A stretch of 64,000 bases of DNA from Sphingomonas radiodurans. Its GTDB lineage: Bacteria > Pseudomonadota > Alphaproteobacteria > Sphingomonadales > Sphingomonadaceae. A program made the position numbers and the translations under genes. Each line of letters starts with the position of its first letter. Position 1 is the stretch's first letter. Location of the stretch: positions 2,638,501 through 2,702,500 of the forward strand of contig NZ_CP086594.1 of NCBI RefSeq assembly GCF_020866845.1, in the 5' to 3' direction. This document shows positions 37,939 through 47,196 of this stretch, in pieces. Below the pieces are notes generated by a model. It saw nothing but the letters and a program-made list of their open reading frames with translations, was not told the DNA's origin and ran no database searches.

Positions 37939-39293
37939 TTACTCCCGCAACGCACGCTCCGACAATCGCGTGATCGGGGTAGGGATATACTGCATCACCG
38001 TCCGCGGATCGCCGAGCAGATTGACCTCGGCGGCCATACCGGTCCCGATTGGAAGCAACTTGCCCGTGCGGCGATCGAGCAGGCCCTTAGTATCGGTACG
38101 CACAAAGACGTTGTAATAGCTCGTTTCTGCCTTCTCATCGACGATCGCATCGGGCGAGAGCGATTCGCCCTTACCGTCGATCCAGCTGTACACCGAGCTA
38201 TCGTAGGCAGTGATGTTGACCCGGGCGAACGCGCGCAATGTCCTCCGGCCGCACGCGTGCCTCGATCAGCAAAGTGTCGCGACTTGGGGAAATCTCGGCG
38301 ATCGGTGCGCCGGGGCCAACTGCGGCGCCGACCGTCGTTACAATCACCCGATTGATGCGTCCGGCCAGCGGCGCCCGCACCGTTGTACGATCGAGCCGTG
38401 CGGCGAGAGCTGGGATGGTTGACGCACGCGCGGAGAGTTCCGCCTGCGCCCGCGCGAGTTCATCGACAGCGCGCGCGCCAGTCCTGGCGAGCCTGCGAAA
38501 GACTGGCGTTAGCTTCGGCAACACTGGCGTGCGCGCGGGACAGCGCAGCCGAAGCCTGCGCTGCTTCGCTTGCCGCCACGCTGGCCGCACTACCCGCCTG
38601 CGTCAGTGAAAGGCGCGGCTCGATGCCCTTCTCAACTAGGGGCTTGATTGTCTCAAGCTCCACGGCCCTCGCATCACGCGCGCTTTTGCGCGCGTCAAGG
38701 GCCGATTCTGCTTCGGTCACGGCGCGGTTCGCCTGAACGCCGCGTGCGCTATAAGCTCCTGTAATGCCCGCCAGTTCCTGCATCCGCGCGGCGTGCAGTG
38801 CCCGCTCGATCTCGATCTGCTCGGCGACCGTTGCGTTGGCCGCCGCGGGATAGACCGGCTCGCGGCCGAGCACTTCGGCCTTCAGCCGAGCAATCTTTAC
38901 CAGCAACGCAGCTGTTTGGGCCTCGCCTGAGCCGAGCTCGCCGCCAGTCGCGGTCGGATCGAGCCGGACGAGCGGCTGGCCCGCACGGACCTGCTGGCCG
39001 GTGCGCACCATGATCTGCTTTACCACGCCACCTTCGAGGTTCGACACGATCTGCAGCTGCGAACTGGCGACAACCCGGCCGATGCCCCGCACGGTGCGGT
39101 CCAGCGTCGCCCAGGATGCCCAGATCACGAAGATTACGAAGAACGCGATGATCGACCACAGGAGGACGCTCGATGCCACCCGCGGCTTCACGCGCGCGGC
39201 GAGATCCTCAAGATGGGTGTGGTGCGGCGCAGTTGCGGCGGATGCGGTCGGCATCGGCGCGTCGGGCTGAGGCAAGGCTTGGGGCTTGGACAT
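37939..39293 (-). pseudogene. HlyD-family membrane-fusion protein gene with two frameshifts
   Basis: Three phases in order encode a type I secretion adaptor. The first (39293 to about 38462) has a TM helix (SSVLLWSIIAFFVIFVIWAS), ATLDRTVRGIGRVV, NLEGGVVKQIMVRTGQQV and a coiled coil. It breaks in a GCGCGCGC run near 38462-38470, where loss of one GC pair shifts to AVDELARAQAELSARAS and TVRAPLAGRINRVIV. A second break near 38220-38226 lies in CCGGGTCAAC and looks like a slipped deletion between CGGGTCA copies; the last phase reads ARVNITAYDSSVY to the end. Both the coiled coil and the C-terminal barrel are needed for function, so the gene appears inactive as sequenced. Confidence 0.8.
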
Positions 39294-39296
39294 GGA

Positions 39297-41025
39297 TCAG
39301 GCCACCTTCGGACGGGTCAGCTGCTGCATCACCTGATCGCGCGAGCCATCCAGTACGATCTTGCCGCGTTCCATGACGATGATACGTTGGACGAGTTGAA
39401 GCAGCGGCGGGCGGTGCGTGACAAGCACCATCGTGCGGCCCTGAACCTCGCTTTGCAGGCGATCGATCAAGCCCTGCTCGGTCTGTGTGTCCATGCTGGC
39501 GGACGGTTCGTCGAACACCAGCATTTGTGGTCGGCCGGCAAGCGCGCGCGCGATCGCGATCGACTGGCGCTGGCCGCCCGACAGCCCTTCGCCGCGGTCG
39601 GCGAGCTTGAGGTCGTAACGTTGGCGAGCTGGCCCATGAACTGGTGCGTTCCCGACAACTCGGCGGCACGCAGCATCTCCACATCGTCGATACCGTCGCG
39701 GCCGAGCCCGATGTTCTCGCGCACGCTGCCCGTCATCAGCACGCTGTCCTGCATCGCGACACCCATCTGCGCGCGCACCGTGGCAGGATCCATCTGGCGC
39801 AGGTCAGTGCCGTCGATCATGACGAGGCCATCTTCCGGCGGATACAGGCCAAGGATCAGCCGCGTGATCGTCGACTTGCCCGACCCGACACGGCCGAGCA
39901 GCCCGACGCGCTCGCCCGGCTCGATCGTGAAGGAGATGCCGGTGAGTGCCGGCTCAGATGCGCCGGGATAGCGGAACGCCGCGTTGCGGAACTCAATCTT
40001 GCCGGTGAGCTTCGCGAGCTTGAGCGGGTCGCCCGCCGGGCCTTCGCTCGGCTGCTCCATCATCGCGTTGATCTGGCGATAGGCAGTACGCGTCGCGGAC
40101 ATGCGCGCGAGAAGCTGCGAGATCGTCGCGAGCGGCGCAATTGCTCGGCCCGCGAGCAGCGAACAGGCAATCAGCCCGCCCGATGTTAGCTCGCGCGCTG
40201 CGATCAGGTTGACGCCGACGATCACCACGCCGGCATAGCTCACCGTGCTCGCGGAGCCCGCAACGGTAATCGCAATGGTCGAGATCAGCCGTTGGCGCAG
40301 CGACGAATCGGACTGCTGACGTACCGCGTTCGACCAGCGACGTGAAAGCATTGGGCCTGCGCCGGATGCCTTTACCGTCTCGAGCCCGCCAATGGTTTCG
40401 ACGAGCACCGACTGTTTGAACAGACCCTCGCGCAGCGTGCGCGCGGTAAGCCGCTCGAGCGCCGGATTTGTCGCCCATGCGGTCAGCAGCACGATCGGGA
40501 TGACGACCAGCAGCACGATCACCACCTTGCCGCCGATCGCCCAGATGACCGCAACGGTCAGGAACAGGAACGGCAGATCGGCCAGTGCCGACATCGTAGC
40601 CGAGGCAAAGAAGTCGCGCAGTGCTTCCAACTCGCGCATCAGACCGGCGAGGGCGCCGGTCGAGCCCTTCTTGTGATCGAGGCGGATCGCCAGCAGCTTC
40701 TTGAACACACGCTCGCCGACCTGATGGTCGATGTCTGCCCCAGCAATATCAACGAAGTAGGGTCGCAGCATCTTCAGCAGAAAATCGAACAGGATCACGA
40801 TGGTGAAGCCGATCGACAGCGCCACGAGGCTCGACATCGCGTCATTCGGAATGACGCGGTCGTAAATCACCATCGAAAATAGTGAGGTGACGAGCGCAAA
40901 AATGTTGATCAGCACCGCCGCCGCCGCGACTTTGATATAGGTTTGCTTGTTTTCGAGCATCGGCTCAAGCAGCCATGGCGCGAAGCGCTTTTTTTAGGAT
41001 CAGGGACGAGCGTGTCATCGCTCAT
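39297..41025 (-). pseudogene. Type I secretion ABC transporter gene with two frameshifts
   Basis: The ATG at 41025 overlaps the TolC-like stop (ATGA). After a few codons the frame is lost at a run of seven A near 40990; eight would read KKKRFAPWLLEPMLENKQTY and enter the long phase. That phase has the TM domain (INIFALVTSLFSMVIYDRVI) and Walker A GRVGSGKST, then breaks near 39632 at AACGTTACGAC, where one extra G restores YDLKLADRGEGLSGGQRQS, ARALAGR and the Walker B LVFDEPSASMD. About 576 residues would result, without a C39-like domain. With HlyD also broken, the exporter is either decaying or the assembly is poor here. Confidence 0.82.
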
Positions 41026-42524
41026 TGCGGGCATCCTTGGACTGGAGCGGTGATGCCGAGCGTGGGGAGAAGCTGGCCGGTTTTCGACGACAGTACGTAG
41101 CGCGAGGCATCGAGTTCGGTGACCGACTGAAGATAGCCTACCGCGGTTTCAAAATAGCTGTCGTCGGCGCCGATCACGTCGAACAGCGTGCCTGATGCGA
41201 CGCGGAACCGTTCCGCGATCGTGTCGCGCGAGCGGCGGCTGGCGATATAGGTGGCCTCGAGCGCGTCGAGCGCCTGAACGTCGGACCAGGCGATCTCGGC
41301 ATCGCGCGCGGCCTCGATTGAGACGCGGTTCGCGCGCGCGTCGGCGGCGCGGGCGCGGGCGGCGGCTTGCTGATCGCGTTCTTCGATGCCGCCCCACAGG
41401 CGCTGGCGCAGCGTGAGGCGCGCGCGCACGTCATAGTCGCGTGGCGTTTCGTAGATGCCGTAGCGGCCGGTATCGAGCCCGGCCGACAGTGTCGGCAGAC
41501 GATCGGCGCGCGCTGCCTTGGCATCATTGCGAGCGGCTTCGGCAGTAGCGCGCGCCGAGCGGACCGCGGGCACATCGATTGCACGTGTCACGGCCAGATC
41601 TTTGCTGATCCCGGTCTGTCCGATGAACGGCGCGCGCGCTAAGCCAGTAGGGGGAGGAGCACCCGTAAGTGACTGAAAACGCGCCGTGGCCTGCGCCTCC
41701 AGCCGGCGGAAGCGCGCCACGCGCGCATCGGCTGAGGCGATGTAGCTGTCGACCCGTGCGATATCGGCCTCGGCGGATACGCCGCGGCGGATGCGCTCCT
41801 GCACCATTACGCGCAGTTCGCGCTGGCTGGCGGCGAAGGCGGTGGAGAGGCCGACCAGCGAGCGATAGGTGAATACGTCGTACCACGAGGCGAGCGTCTG
41901 CAGCGCGACCCGGTCCTGCGCGCCGAATACGTCGGTCTCGGCGGCGCGCAGTCGGTCGCGTGCCGCGCCGATCCGTGCGTTGGCGCTGCCGCCGTCGAGC
42001 AGCAACTGATCGACCGTCAGCAGCTGATCGGTGCGTCGACCAGGCCGCGACTCTTCGATTATGTTCTCGATATTGTTGCCGAAATTCCGCGAGAGCACCT
42101 TGTAGCTGGTGATCGTCACATCGACGGTCGGGCGGCGTACGGCCTTGGCCTCACCCAGTGCGGCGCCGGCCTGGTCGCGCATGGCCTCGGCCTCATCGGC
42201 TTCGGGCGCGCGGGCGATCGTCTCGGTGACGATGCGCTGGAGCACTTCGACCGGCGCCGTCGTGCGCATCAACGCGAGCAGCGGATCGTCCGCGGCACGA
42301 ATCGCCATTGGATCGCCGGTGTGGGTGGGCAGCAGCAGTTCGGGCGACTGGTTCGGACTGGGGGAAGGCCGGGGTGTGGCGGGGTCAATCGAACTGGAGC
42401 GAGTGCCTCGCGCCGCTGCGGTCGGGGTCTGCTGCGCAAATATCGGAGTTCCAAGTGCGGACAGCGCAAGCCACGTGCCGGCGCCACGACCTAATCGGAA
42501 TTTTTGGCCACTCGCTCCGAACAC
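41022..42524 (-). CDS. TolC-family outer-membrane channel protein of a type I secretion system
   Basis: A GTG at 42524 with a G-rich ribosome-binding site (GGGGGGGAA) leads into a signal peptide (WLALSALGTPIFAQQ) and 500 residues; the longer frame to 42566 lacks these features. The body has the TolC internal repeat: long helices with RPTVDVTITSYKVLSRNFGNN, QLLLDGGSANARIGAARDRL, and the second copy PTLSAGLDTGRYGIY, LRQRLWGGIEERDQQAAAR. It is the outer-membrane part of the exporter whose ABC and adaptor genes lie downstream. It is intact although its partners are frameshifted. Confidence 0.85.
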   Translation of the reverse strand: MFGASGQKFRLGRGAGTWLALSALGTPIFAQQTPTAAARGTRSSSIDPATPRPSPSPNQSPELLLPTHTGDPMAIRAADDPLLALMRTTAPVEVLQRIVTETIARAPEADEAEAMRDQAGAALGEAKAVRRPTVDVTITSYKVLSRNFGNNIENIIEESRPGRRTDQLLTVDQLLLDGGSANARIGAARDRLRAAETDVFGAQDRVALQTLASWYDVFTYRSLVGLSTAFAASQRELRVMVQERIRRGVSAEADIARVDSYIASADARVARFRRLEAQATARFQSLTGAPPPTGLARAPFIGQTGISKDLAVTRAIDVPAVRSARATAEAARNDAKAARADRLPTLSAGLDTGRYGIYETPRDYDVRARLTLRQRLWGGIEERDQQAAARARAADARANRVSIEAARDAEIAWSDVQALDALEATYIASRRSRDTIAERFRVASGTLFDVIGADDSYFETAVGYLQSVTELDASRYVLSSKTGQLLPTLGITAPVQGCPQ

Positions 42525-42617
42525 GCATTCCCCCCCGGGATAAGCTGGCGCCTCTATAGTGTACAATGGCTGCCGCCAAGCATTGTCGTGGCGGCATAAG
42601 TATCCGGGGTGGTGGTG

Positions 42618-43523
42618 TTACTGTCCGAACGATCCGGGGCGATAAAGCAAGGTGATCGCGACGCGGCGATTGCGGGGGTCCATCGGATCGGCGGTGATCA
42701 TCGGCTCGCGATCGGCGACCCCCTCGATGCGATGGAAGCGGTTCTCGGGGATGCCGCCCTGCGCCAGCCGGCGGCGGGTCGTTTCGGCGCGTCCGGTGGC
42801 GAGCATCCAGTTGTTCATCGCGCGCGGATCGCCGAAGGGCAGGCTGTCAGTATGGCCGCGGATCATGATCGGGTTCTGCGTCGGGCGGATGCCCTCGGCG
42901 ACCATCCCGATCAGCGACGAAGCGCCACTCTCGAGCGCCGTGGTGCCGAGCGAGAACATCGAATAATTGGCGTCGTCAACCAGATCGATCCGCATGCCCG
43001 CGGGCGTCATCGTGAAACGGATGTGCTTGGCCAGCGCGGCCAGCCCCTTGCGCTCCTGCAACTGCTGCTCGACCTTGGCCTTCAGCTTGGCGAAGTTCTT
43101 GCGATCCTCCGCGGCGATCGCGGTCGGGCTGCGCAGCGATCCCTTCTTACCCGTACCCATATCCGGCCCGCCGCTGCCGTCGGTGCGCGAGACGATCGTC
43201 GGCATGCGTGAGTTGCCGTCGAATGTTCCGGTCTTCTGGCTCGACGTGACCGACTGGCCGCCCATTAGCCCGCTGCCGCCAACGCCGAGCGACTTGGTGT
43301 TGAGGATCGTCGGCGCGAAATAATCGGCGATGCCCTTGCGCTGCTTCTCGGTCGTCGCGCCGAGCAGCCACATGAGCAGGAAGAACGCCATCATCGCGGT
43401 GACGAAATCGGCGTAAGCGACCTTCCACGCGCCGCCATGATGGCCGCCATGCCCTTCGATATAGATCTTCTTGACGATGATCTTGGGCGGCTGGTTGTTC
43501 CCGTGAGGCGCGCGCGCGGCCAC
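42618..43523 (-). CDS. motB: Flagellar motor stator protein MotB
   Basis: A 301-residue MotB. The single TM helix with its proton-carrying Asp is in WKVAYADFVTAMMAFFLLMWLLG, followed by the plug EKQRKGIADYF. The C-terminal OmpA-type peptidoglycan-binding domain has IMIRGHTDSLPFGDPRAMNNW, ATGRAETTRRRLAQGGIP and DPMDPRNRRVAITLLY. The N-terminal HGGHHGGAWK segment is typical for alphaproteobacteria. It follows motA with no spacer (stop and start adjacent), and it is the full-length stator of the two pairs in this region. Confidence 0.95.
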   Translation of the reverse strand: MAARAPHGNNQPPKIIVKKIYIEGHGGHHGGAWKVAYADFVTAMMAFFLLMWLLGATTEKQRKGIADYFAPTILNTKSLGVGGSGLMGGQSVTSSQKTGTFDGNSRMPTIVSRTDGSGGPDMGTGKKGSLRSPTAIAAEDRKNFAKLKAKVEQQLQERKGLAALAKHIRFTMTPAGMRIDLVDDANYSMFSLGTTALESGASSLIGMVAEGIRPTQNPIMIRGHTDSLPFGDPRAMNNWMLATGRAETTRRRLAQGGIPENRFHRIEGVADREPMITADPMDPRNRRVAITLLYRPGSFGQ

Positions 43524-44387
43524 TTACTTGCCCCGCAGCCCGTCGAATACTTCGGCAAAGCCCGGCTGGTTGCTGTGCGCGATCCCTGAACGTGCGGCTT
43601 CGATGACGAGCGGCTGCGGATGGCCGTGGAGCGAGGCGATGATGATCTGCTTGACCACGTGATAGATCGCGGCGTCGGCATCGATCACTTGCTTCAGCCG
43701 AGAGGCGAGCGGGCTGACGATGCCATAGGCGAGCAGCACGCCAAGGAACGTGCCGACCAGCGCCGATCCGATCATCCCGCCGAGCACCGACGGCGGCTGA
43801 TCGATCGAGCCCATCGTCTTCACCACGCCGAGCACCGCCGCGACGATCCCGAGCGCGGGCAGCGCGTCCGCGAGCGATGAGAGCGTCGTGTGCGGCCCCT
43901 CAACCTCGTGGTGGTGCGTCTTAATCGAATTATCCATCACTTCCTCGACCGCATGCACGTCGAGCGTGCCCGACGAGACGACGACGAGCCGCAGCGTATC
44001 GGCGATCAGCGCGACCAGCGTGGCATCGGCGAGCAGCTTGGGATATTCGGCGAACACCGCGGAGGACTTGGGATCCTCGACGTGCGGCTCGAGCGCGATC
44101 GGCCCTTCCATGCGCAGCATCTTCATCAGCTTGCTGACGAGGAAGATGACGTCGAGATAATCCTGCTTCTTGTACTTCGGCCCCTTGAATACCTTGGCGA
44201 GGCCGCCGCCCATCGCCTTCAATTCCTTGCCGGAATTGCCGATGATCAGCGCGCCGGCCGCGGCACCGCCGATGATGAGCATCTCGTGCGGGAGGGCGTG
44301 CAGCACGGGGCCGAGCGCGCCGCCAGTGATGGCAAAGCCGCCGAATACCATCGCAATGAGGACAACAAGGCCGATGGCGGCGAACAT
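43524..44387 (-). CDS. motA: Flagellar motor stator protein MotA
   Basis: A 287-residue MotA with four TM helices. ALPHEMLIIGGAAAGALIIGN, the cytoplasmic loop with conserved charged residues (KYKKQDYLDVIFLVSKLMKM), and the proton-channel helices ADALPALGIVAAVLGVVKTMG and LVGTFLGVLLAYGIVSPLA match the E. coli-type MotA. The pair motA-motB drives rotation by proton flow. It lies downstream of flgL, separated by a gap with an inverted repeat, so it may be a separate transcription unit or a read-through one. Confidence 0.95.
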   Translation of the reverse strand: MFAAIGLVVLIAMVFGGFAITGGALGPVLHALPHEMLIIGGAAAGALIIGNSGKELKAMGGGLAKVFKGPKYKKQDYLDVIFLVSKLMKMLRMEGPIALEPHVEDPKSSAVFAEYPKLLADATLVALIADTLRLVVVSSGTLDVHAVEEVMDNSIKTHHHEVEGPHTTLSSLADALPALGIVAAVLGVVKTMGSIDQPPSVLGGMIGSALVGTFLGVLLAYGIVSPLASRLKQVIDADAAIYHVVKQIIIASLHGHPQPLVIEAARSGIAHSNQPGFAEVFDGLRGK

Positions 44388-44473
44388 GGACTTCCCCGAG
44401 AAGCGTTTACCGGTCTGATGGTTAACCGGACATGGTAGCCAAGACGTTACCGCGTGGTAGTTTTTCTTCTGTC

Positions 44474-44574
44474 CCCCTCCCGCTTGCGTGAGGGGTTAGA
44501 GGAGGGACGGTCCGTCGGCGCGGCGGTCCTTGACTAACACGCCCTCCCCCGGCCCCTGCCGCAAGCGGGAGGGG
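44474..44574. repeat. Long perfect inverted repeat between motA and flgL
   Basis: CCCCTCCCGCTTGCG (44474-44488) is mirrored by CGCAAGCGGGAGGGG (44560-44574) with a 71-base loop. The arms carry the CTCCC motif of the repeat family seen at 20645 and 56024. It lies just upstream of the motA start region and after the flgL stop. Confidence 0.65.
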
Positions 44575-44585
44575 AGAAGAAGAAA

Positions 44586-45476
44586 TTACCGCAGGTAATC
44601 GAACAGCGAGAGGCTTGAGAGCTTCGAGAAGCTTGCCTGCGTCGCCTGCAGGATCGTCATCGTCTTCTGCAGCTCGATGATCGTTTCCGTCGCGTCGGCA
44701 TCCTCGATGCCCGATCGTGCGATCTCGCGGTCGCTTGACGCGGTCTTGATCTGTGCGGCCTGGATGTCGACGCGCAATTCGCGCGCACCGACGGTCGCCT
44801 GTGTTGCGGTAACCTGCTCGCCGATCGCGTCGAGCGCGTCCGACGCGGCTTCCGGGATTGCTTCGCCGGCACGCAGCGCGGCGATGATGCCGGCCAGCGC
44901 GCTGCCGAGATCACCGCTCGGGCTGTCGAGGAATTCGCGTGCGTTGACGGTTACCTCGACGCTCTGGCCGTCACCGATCGGGATCGCGCTTGCCTTGCCC
45001 TCGGCAAAGCCGAGCTGGCCGCCCGCGCCTGGCGTGACAGCCGCAGCGTCGTCGCGGCCGCCGAACAGCGGCCCGCCGCGCGCGTCCTTGGCGTTGGCAA
45101 GCGCCACGACCGAGGCGAGGATACCCTCGAGCTCGGTCGCGATCGCGTTTTGCGCATCGACAGAATTGGTGCCGGTCTTTCCCTGGATCACCAGTTCGGA
45201 CGCGCGCTGGAGCTGATCGGTGATCTGCGTCAGCGCGGTGCCGGCCTGTTGCAGCACCGACTGGGCGATGGTGACGTTCGCGGCATCCTGCACGCCATCC
45301 GCGTTGGCACGCGTGATCCCTTGAAGCCGCTGATAGCCGATCGAATCGTCGGAGGGCGTGAGCAGCTTCTTGCCGGTCGACACTTGCGTGTTGAGCGTAT
45401 CGATCCGGGCCGACAGCGTCTGCATCGCGCTGGTCGAGCGACCATAAAAGAGCGAAGTGGAAAGATTGACGCTCAT
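44586..45476 (-). CDS. flgL: Flagellar hook-filament junction protein FlgL
   Basis: A 296-residue protein. The flagellin-like N-terminus (SARIDTLNTQVSTGKKLLTPSDD) and C-terminus (IELQKTMTILQATQASFSKLSSLSLFDYL) form the D0/D1 coiled-coil core; the middle is the variable domain (DARGGPLFGGRDD). FlgL (HAP3) caps the hook before the filament. Its start overlaps the flgK stop by one base (TGATG), so the two junction proteins are coupled. It is the last gene of the flgB-L operon. Confidence 0.93.
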   Translation of the reverse strand: MSVNLSTSLFYGRSTSAMQTLSARIDTLNTQVSTGKKLLTPSDDSIGYQRLQGITRANADGVQDAANVTIAQSVLQQAGTALTQITDQLQRASELVIQGKTGTNSVDAQNAIATELEGILASVVALANAKDARGGPLFGGRDDAAAVTPGAGGQLGFAEGKASAIPIGDGQSVEVTVNAREFLDSPSGDLGSALAGIIAALRAGEAIPEAASDALDAIGEQVTATQATVGARELRVDIQAAQIKTASSDREIARSGIEDADATETIIELQKTMTILQATQASFSKLSSLSLFDYLR

Positions 45477-46813
45477 CAGCGGATATCCATCAGGGTCTGG
45501 AACGTCTCGCGCGCGACCGAGATGATCCGGCTTGACGCTTGATACGCCTGCTGGAAACGCAGCAGATCGACCGCTTCGGTATCGAGATCGACACCCGAGA
45601 TATTGTCGCGCGCGGCAACCGCGCCATCGCGGATCGCGCTTTGCGCGGCGGCAACGGTGTTGCGCGCGTCGATCGCGGCGGCGTTGCCGGCGACCAACGA
45701 CGTGAGCTTGCCTTCGAAATCCGCGCCTGTGCGCAGGCCTTCGAGCTTGGCGAGATTGCCGTTGCCGCGCGTACCTTCGCCAACGGATGCTGCGGCGATG
45801 CCACGCGGATCGGTGAGCGTCAGCGTGATATCGGTGGGTGCGGCGCCGACGGCGAACATCGAGGCGCCTGCCGTGCCATCGAGATTGCGACCGTCATTTT
45901 GGGTCGCGTTCACGCCATCGACGAAGGCGGTTGCCATGTCGCTCAGCGACGCGCGCGCGTCGGCGATGCGCTGCGCGCCATCGACGATCCCGCCGAGCGC
46001 GCCGCCATTTGGGGTCAAGATGCTCGGATCGCCGCTGCCGGTCTTCACCGCAAAGGCGACTGCGCCTTCGGCGTTGCGGGCATAGCTGACGCTTGCGACC
46101 TGGGCGCCGGCGACGAGCGCGACGCCATTGCCGCTGCCCGCACGCACCGTGGCGCGACCATAGGAATCGAGCGTCGCGTTGACGTCGACCAGCGCGCTCA
46201 TCTTTTCCAGCAGATCGTCACGCTGATCGGCAAGGCCGGCGGCCGAGGCGGAGTTCGGCGCGGCGCGGCCGAGCCCGTCGTTGACCTTGGCGAGCGCTGC
46301 CGACAGGCCATTCAGGTCCGCGACGGCCCCGTCGGCGGTGGCGTCCAGCTCGGTCGTCGCATTGGCGAGCGCAGCGCCGGTCGAGGTGAACGAAGCCGCA
46401 AGCGAGCGAGCCTGTTCGAGCATCGCGGCGCGCGGGGCGGTGGCGGTGGGATCGGCGGAGACCGCCTTGGCAGCGTTGAAGAAGCTGGTGAGGCGCGAAT
46501 CGAGCCCCGAGCCGGTGAGGGCGGTCTCGATCCGGTCGAGCCACACGCCGCCAGATTCGGTCCGTGCGAGGTCCGCACCGGCGGCGCGCACCGAGGCGGC
46601 CTTGAACATGTCGGCCGCACGGCTGACGCCGGTAACGAAGACGCCGTGGGCGCTCGTGGCACCGGTGGCGGAGACGGAGACGATTTCCTTCGACGTGATC
46701 GCGCGGCGCGAATAGCCCGACACGCCGGCATTGGCGATGTTCTCGGACACCACCGCCAGCGCAGCCTGATTTGCGCGGACGCCTGACGCGCCTATGGACA
46801 GAAGATCGCTCAC
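45476..46813 (-). CDS. flgK: Flagellar hook-associated protein FlgK
   Basis: A 445-residue FlgK (HAP1). The N-terminal rod/hook motif LLSIGASGVRANQAALAVVSENIANAGVSGYSRR and the C-terminal ISGVDLDTEAVDLLRFQQAYQASSRIISVARETFQTLMD are both complete, with the D1-type coiled coil and an FlgK-specific middle. It binds the hook end, followed by FlgL and flagellin. Its stop overlaps the flgL start by one base and its start overlaps the flgJ stop by four bases. Confidence 0.95.
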   Translation of the reverse strand: MSDLLSIGASGVRANQAALAVVSENIANAGVSGYSRRAITSKEIVSVSATGATSAHGVFVTGVSRAADMFKAASVRAAGADLARTESGGVWLDRIETALTGSGLDSRLTSFFNAAKAVSADPTATAPRAAMLEQARSLAASFTSTGAALANATTELDATADGAVADLNGLSAALAKVNDGLGRAAPNSASAAGLADQRDDLLEKMSALVDVNATLDSYGRATVRAGSGNGVALVAGAQVASVSYARNAEGAVAFAVKTGSGDPSILTPNGGALGGIVDGAQRIADARASLSDMATAFVDGVNATQNDGRNLDGTAGASMFAVGAAPTDITLTLTDPRGIAAASVGEGTRGNGNLAKLEGLRTGADFEGKLTSLVAGNAAAIDARNTVAAAQSAIRDGAVAARDNISGVDLDTEAVDLLRFQQAYQASSRIISVARETFQTLMDIR

Positions 46814-47196
46814 GGTGCCGGTTTGGACGATGCCGGGTTAAGAACCGGTTGCGCATCGATTGACGCATCTTCCGCAGGTGCCGGCGATGCAGGTGCCGGT
46901 GCTAGCGCGCGGGACAGGAAGTCAGTCATCGCCTTGCCGATGCCGAGCGGCGTGTGCTCCGCCATCTGCTGGACGAGCTTTTGATCCTGCATGTCGCGGA
47001 AGGTGTCGATCGCCTGGCTGTCGAACAGCGGCTCGGCGAGCTTCGTCTGGCGCATCGACTTCATCATCATCGACGTGAAGACCGATTCGAACTGCTGCCC
47101 CGCGGCGACGAGATTCTGGTGCGTCGCGGTGCGCTTCAGGCCGGAATCGATGCCGGTTGCGCCGCTGATGGCCTGCGTGGGGTCGATCGGCGTCAC
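46810..47196 (-). CDS. flgJ: Rod-binding protein FlgJ, N-terminal domain only
   Basis: A 128-residue protein with the rod-capping domain: AGQQFESVFTSMMMKSMRQTKLAE, DTFRDMQDQKLVQQMAEHTPLGIGKAM, and a proline/alanine-rich tail. Gamma- and betaproteobacterial FlgJ carries a C-terminal muramidase domain; this one lacks it, as in other alphaproteobacteria. A separate lytic transglycosylase gene lies at 56226 in the divergent flagellar cluster and probably supplies that activity. Both ends overlap their neighbours by four bases. Confidence 0.92.
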   Translation of the reverse strand: MTPIDPTQAISGATGIDSGLKRTATHQNLVAAGQQFESVFTSMMMKSMRQTKLAEPLFDSQAIDTFRDMQDQKLVQQMAEHTPLGIGKAMTDFLSRALAPAPASPAPAEDASIDAQPVLNPASSKPAP

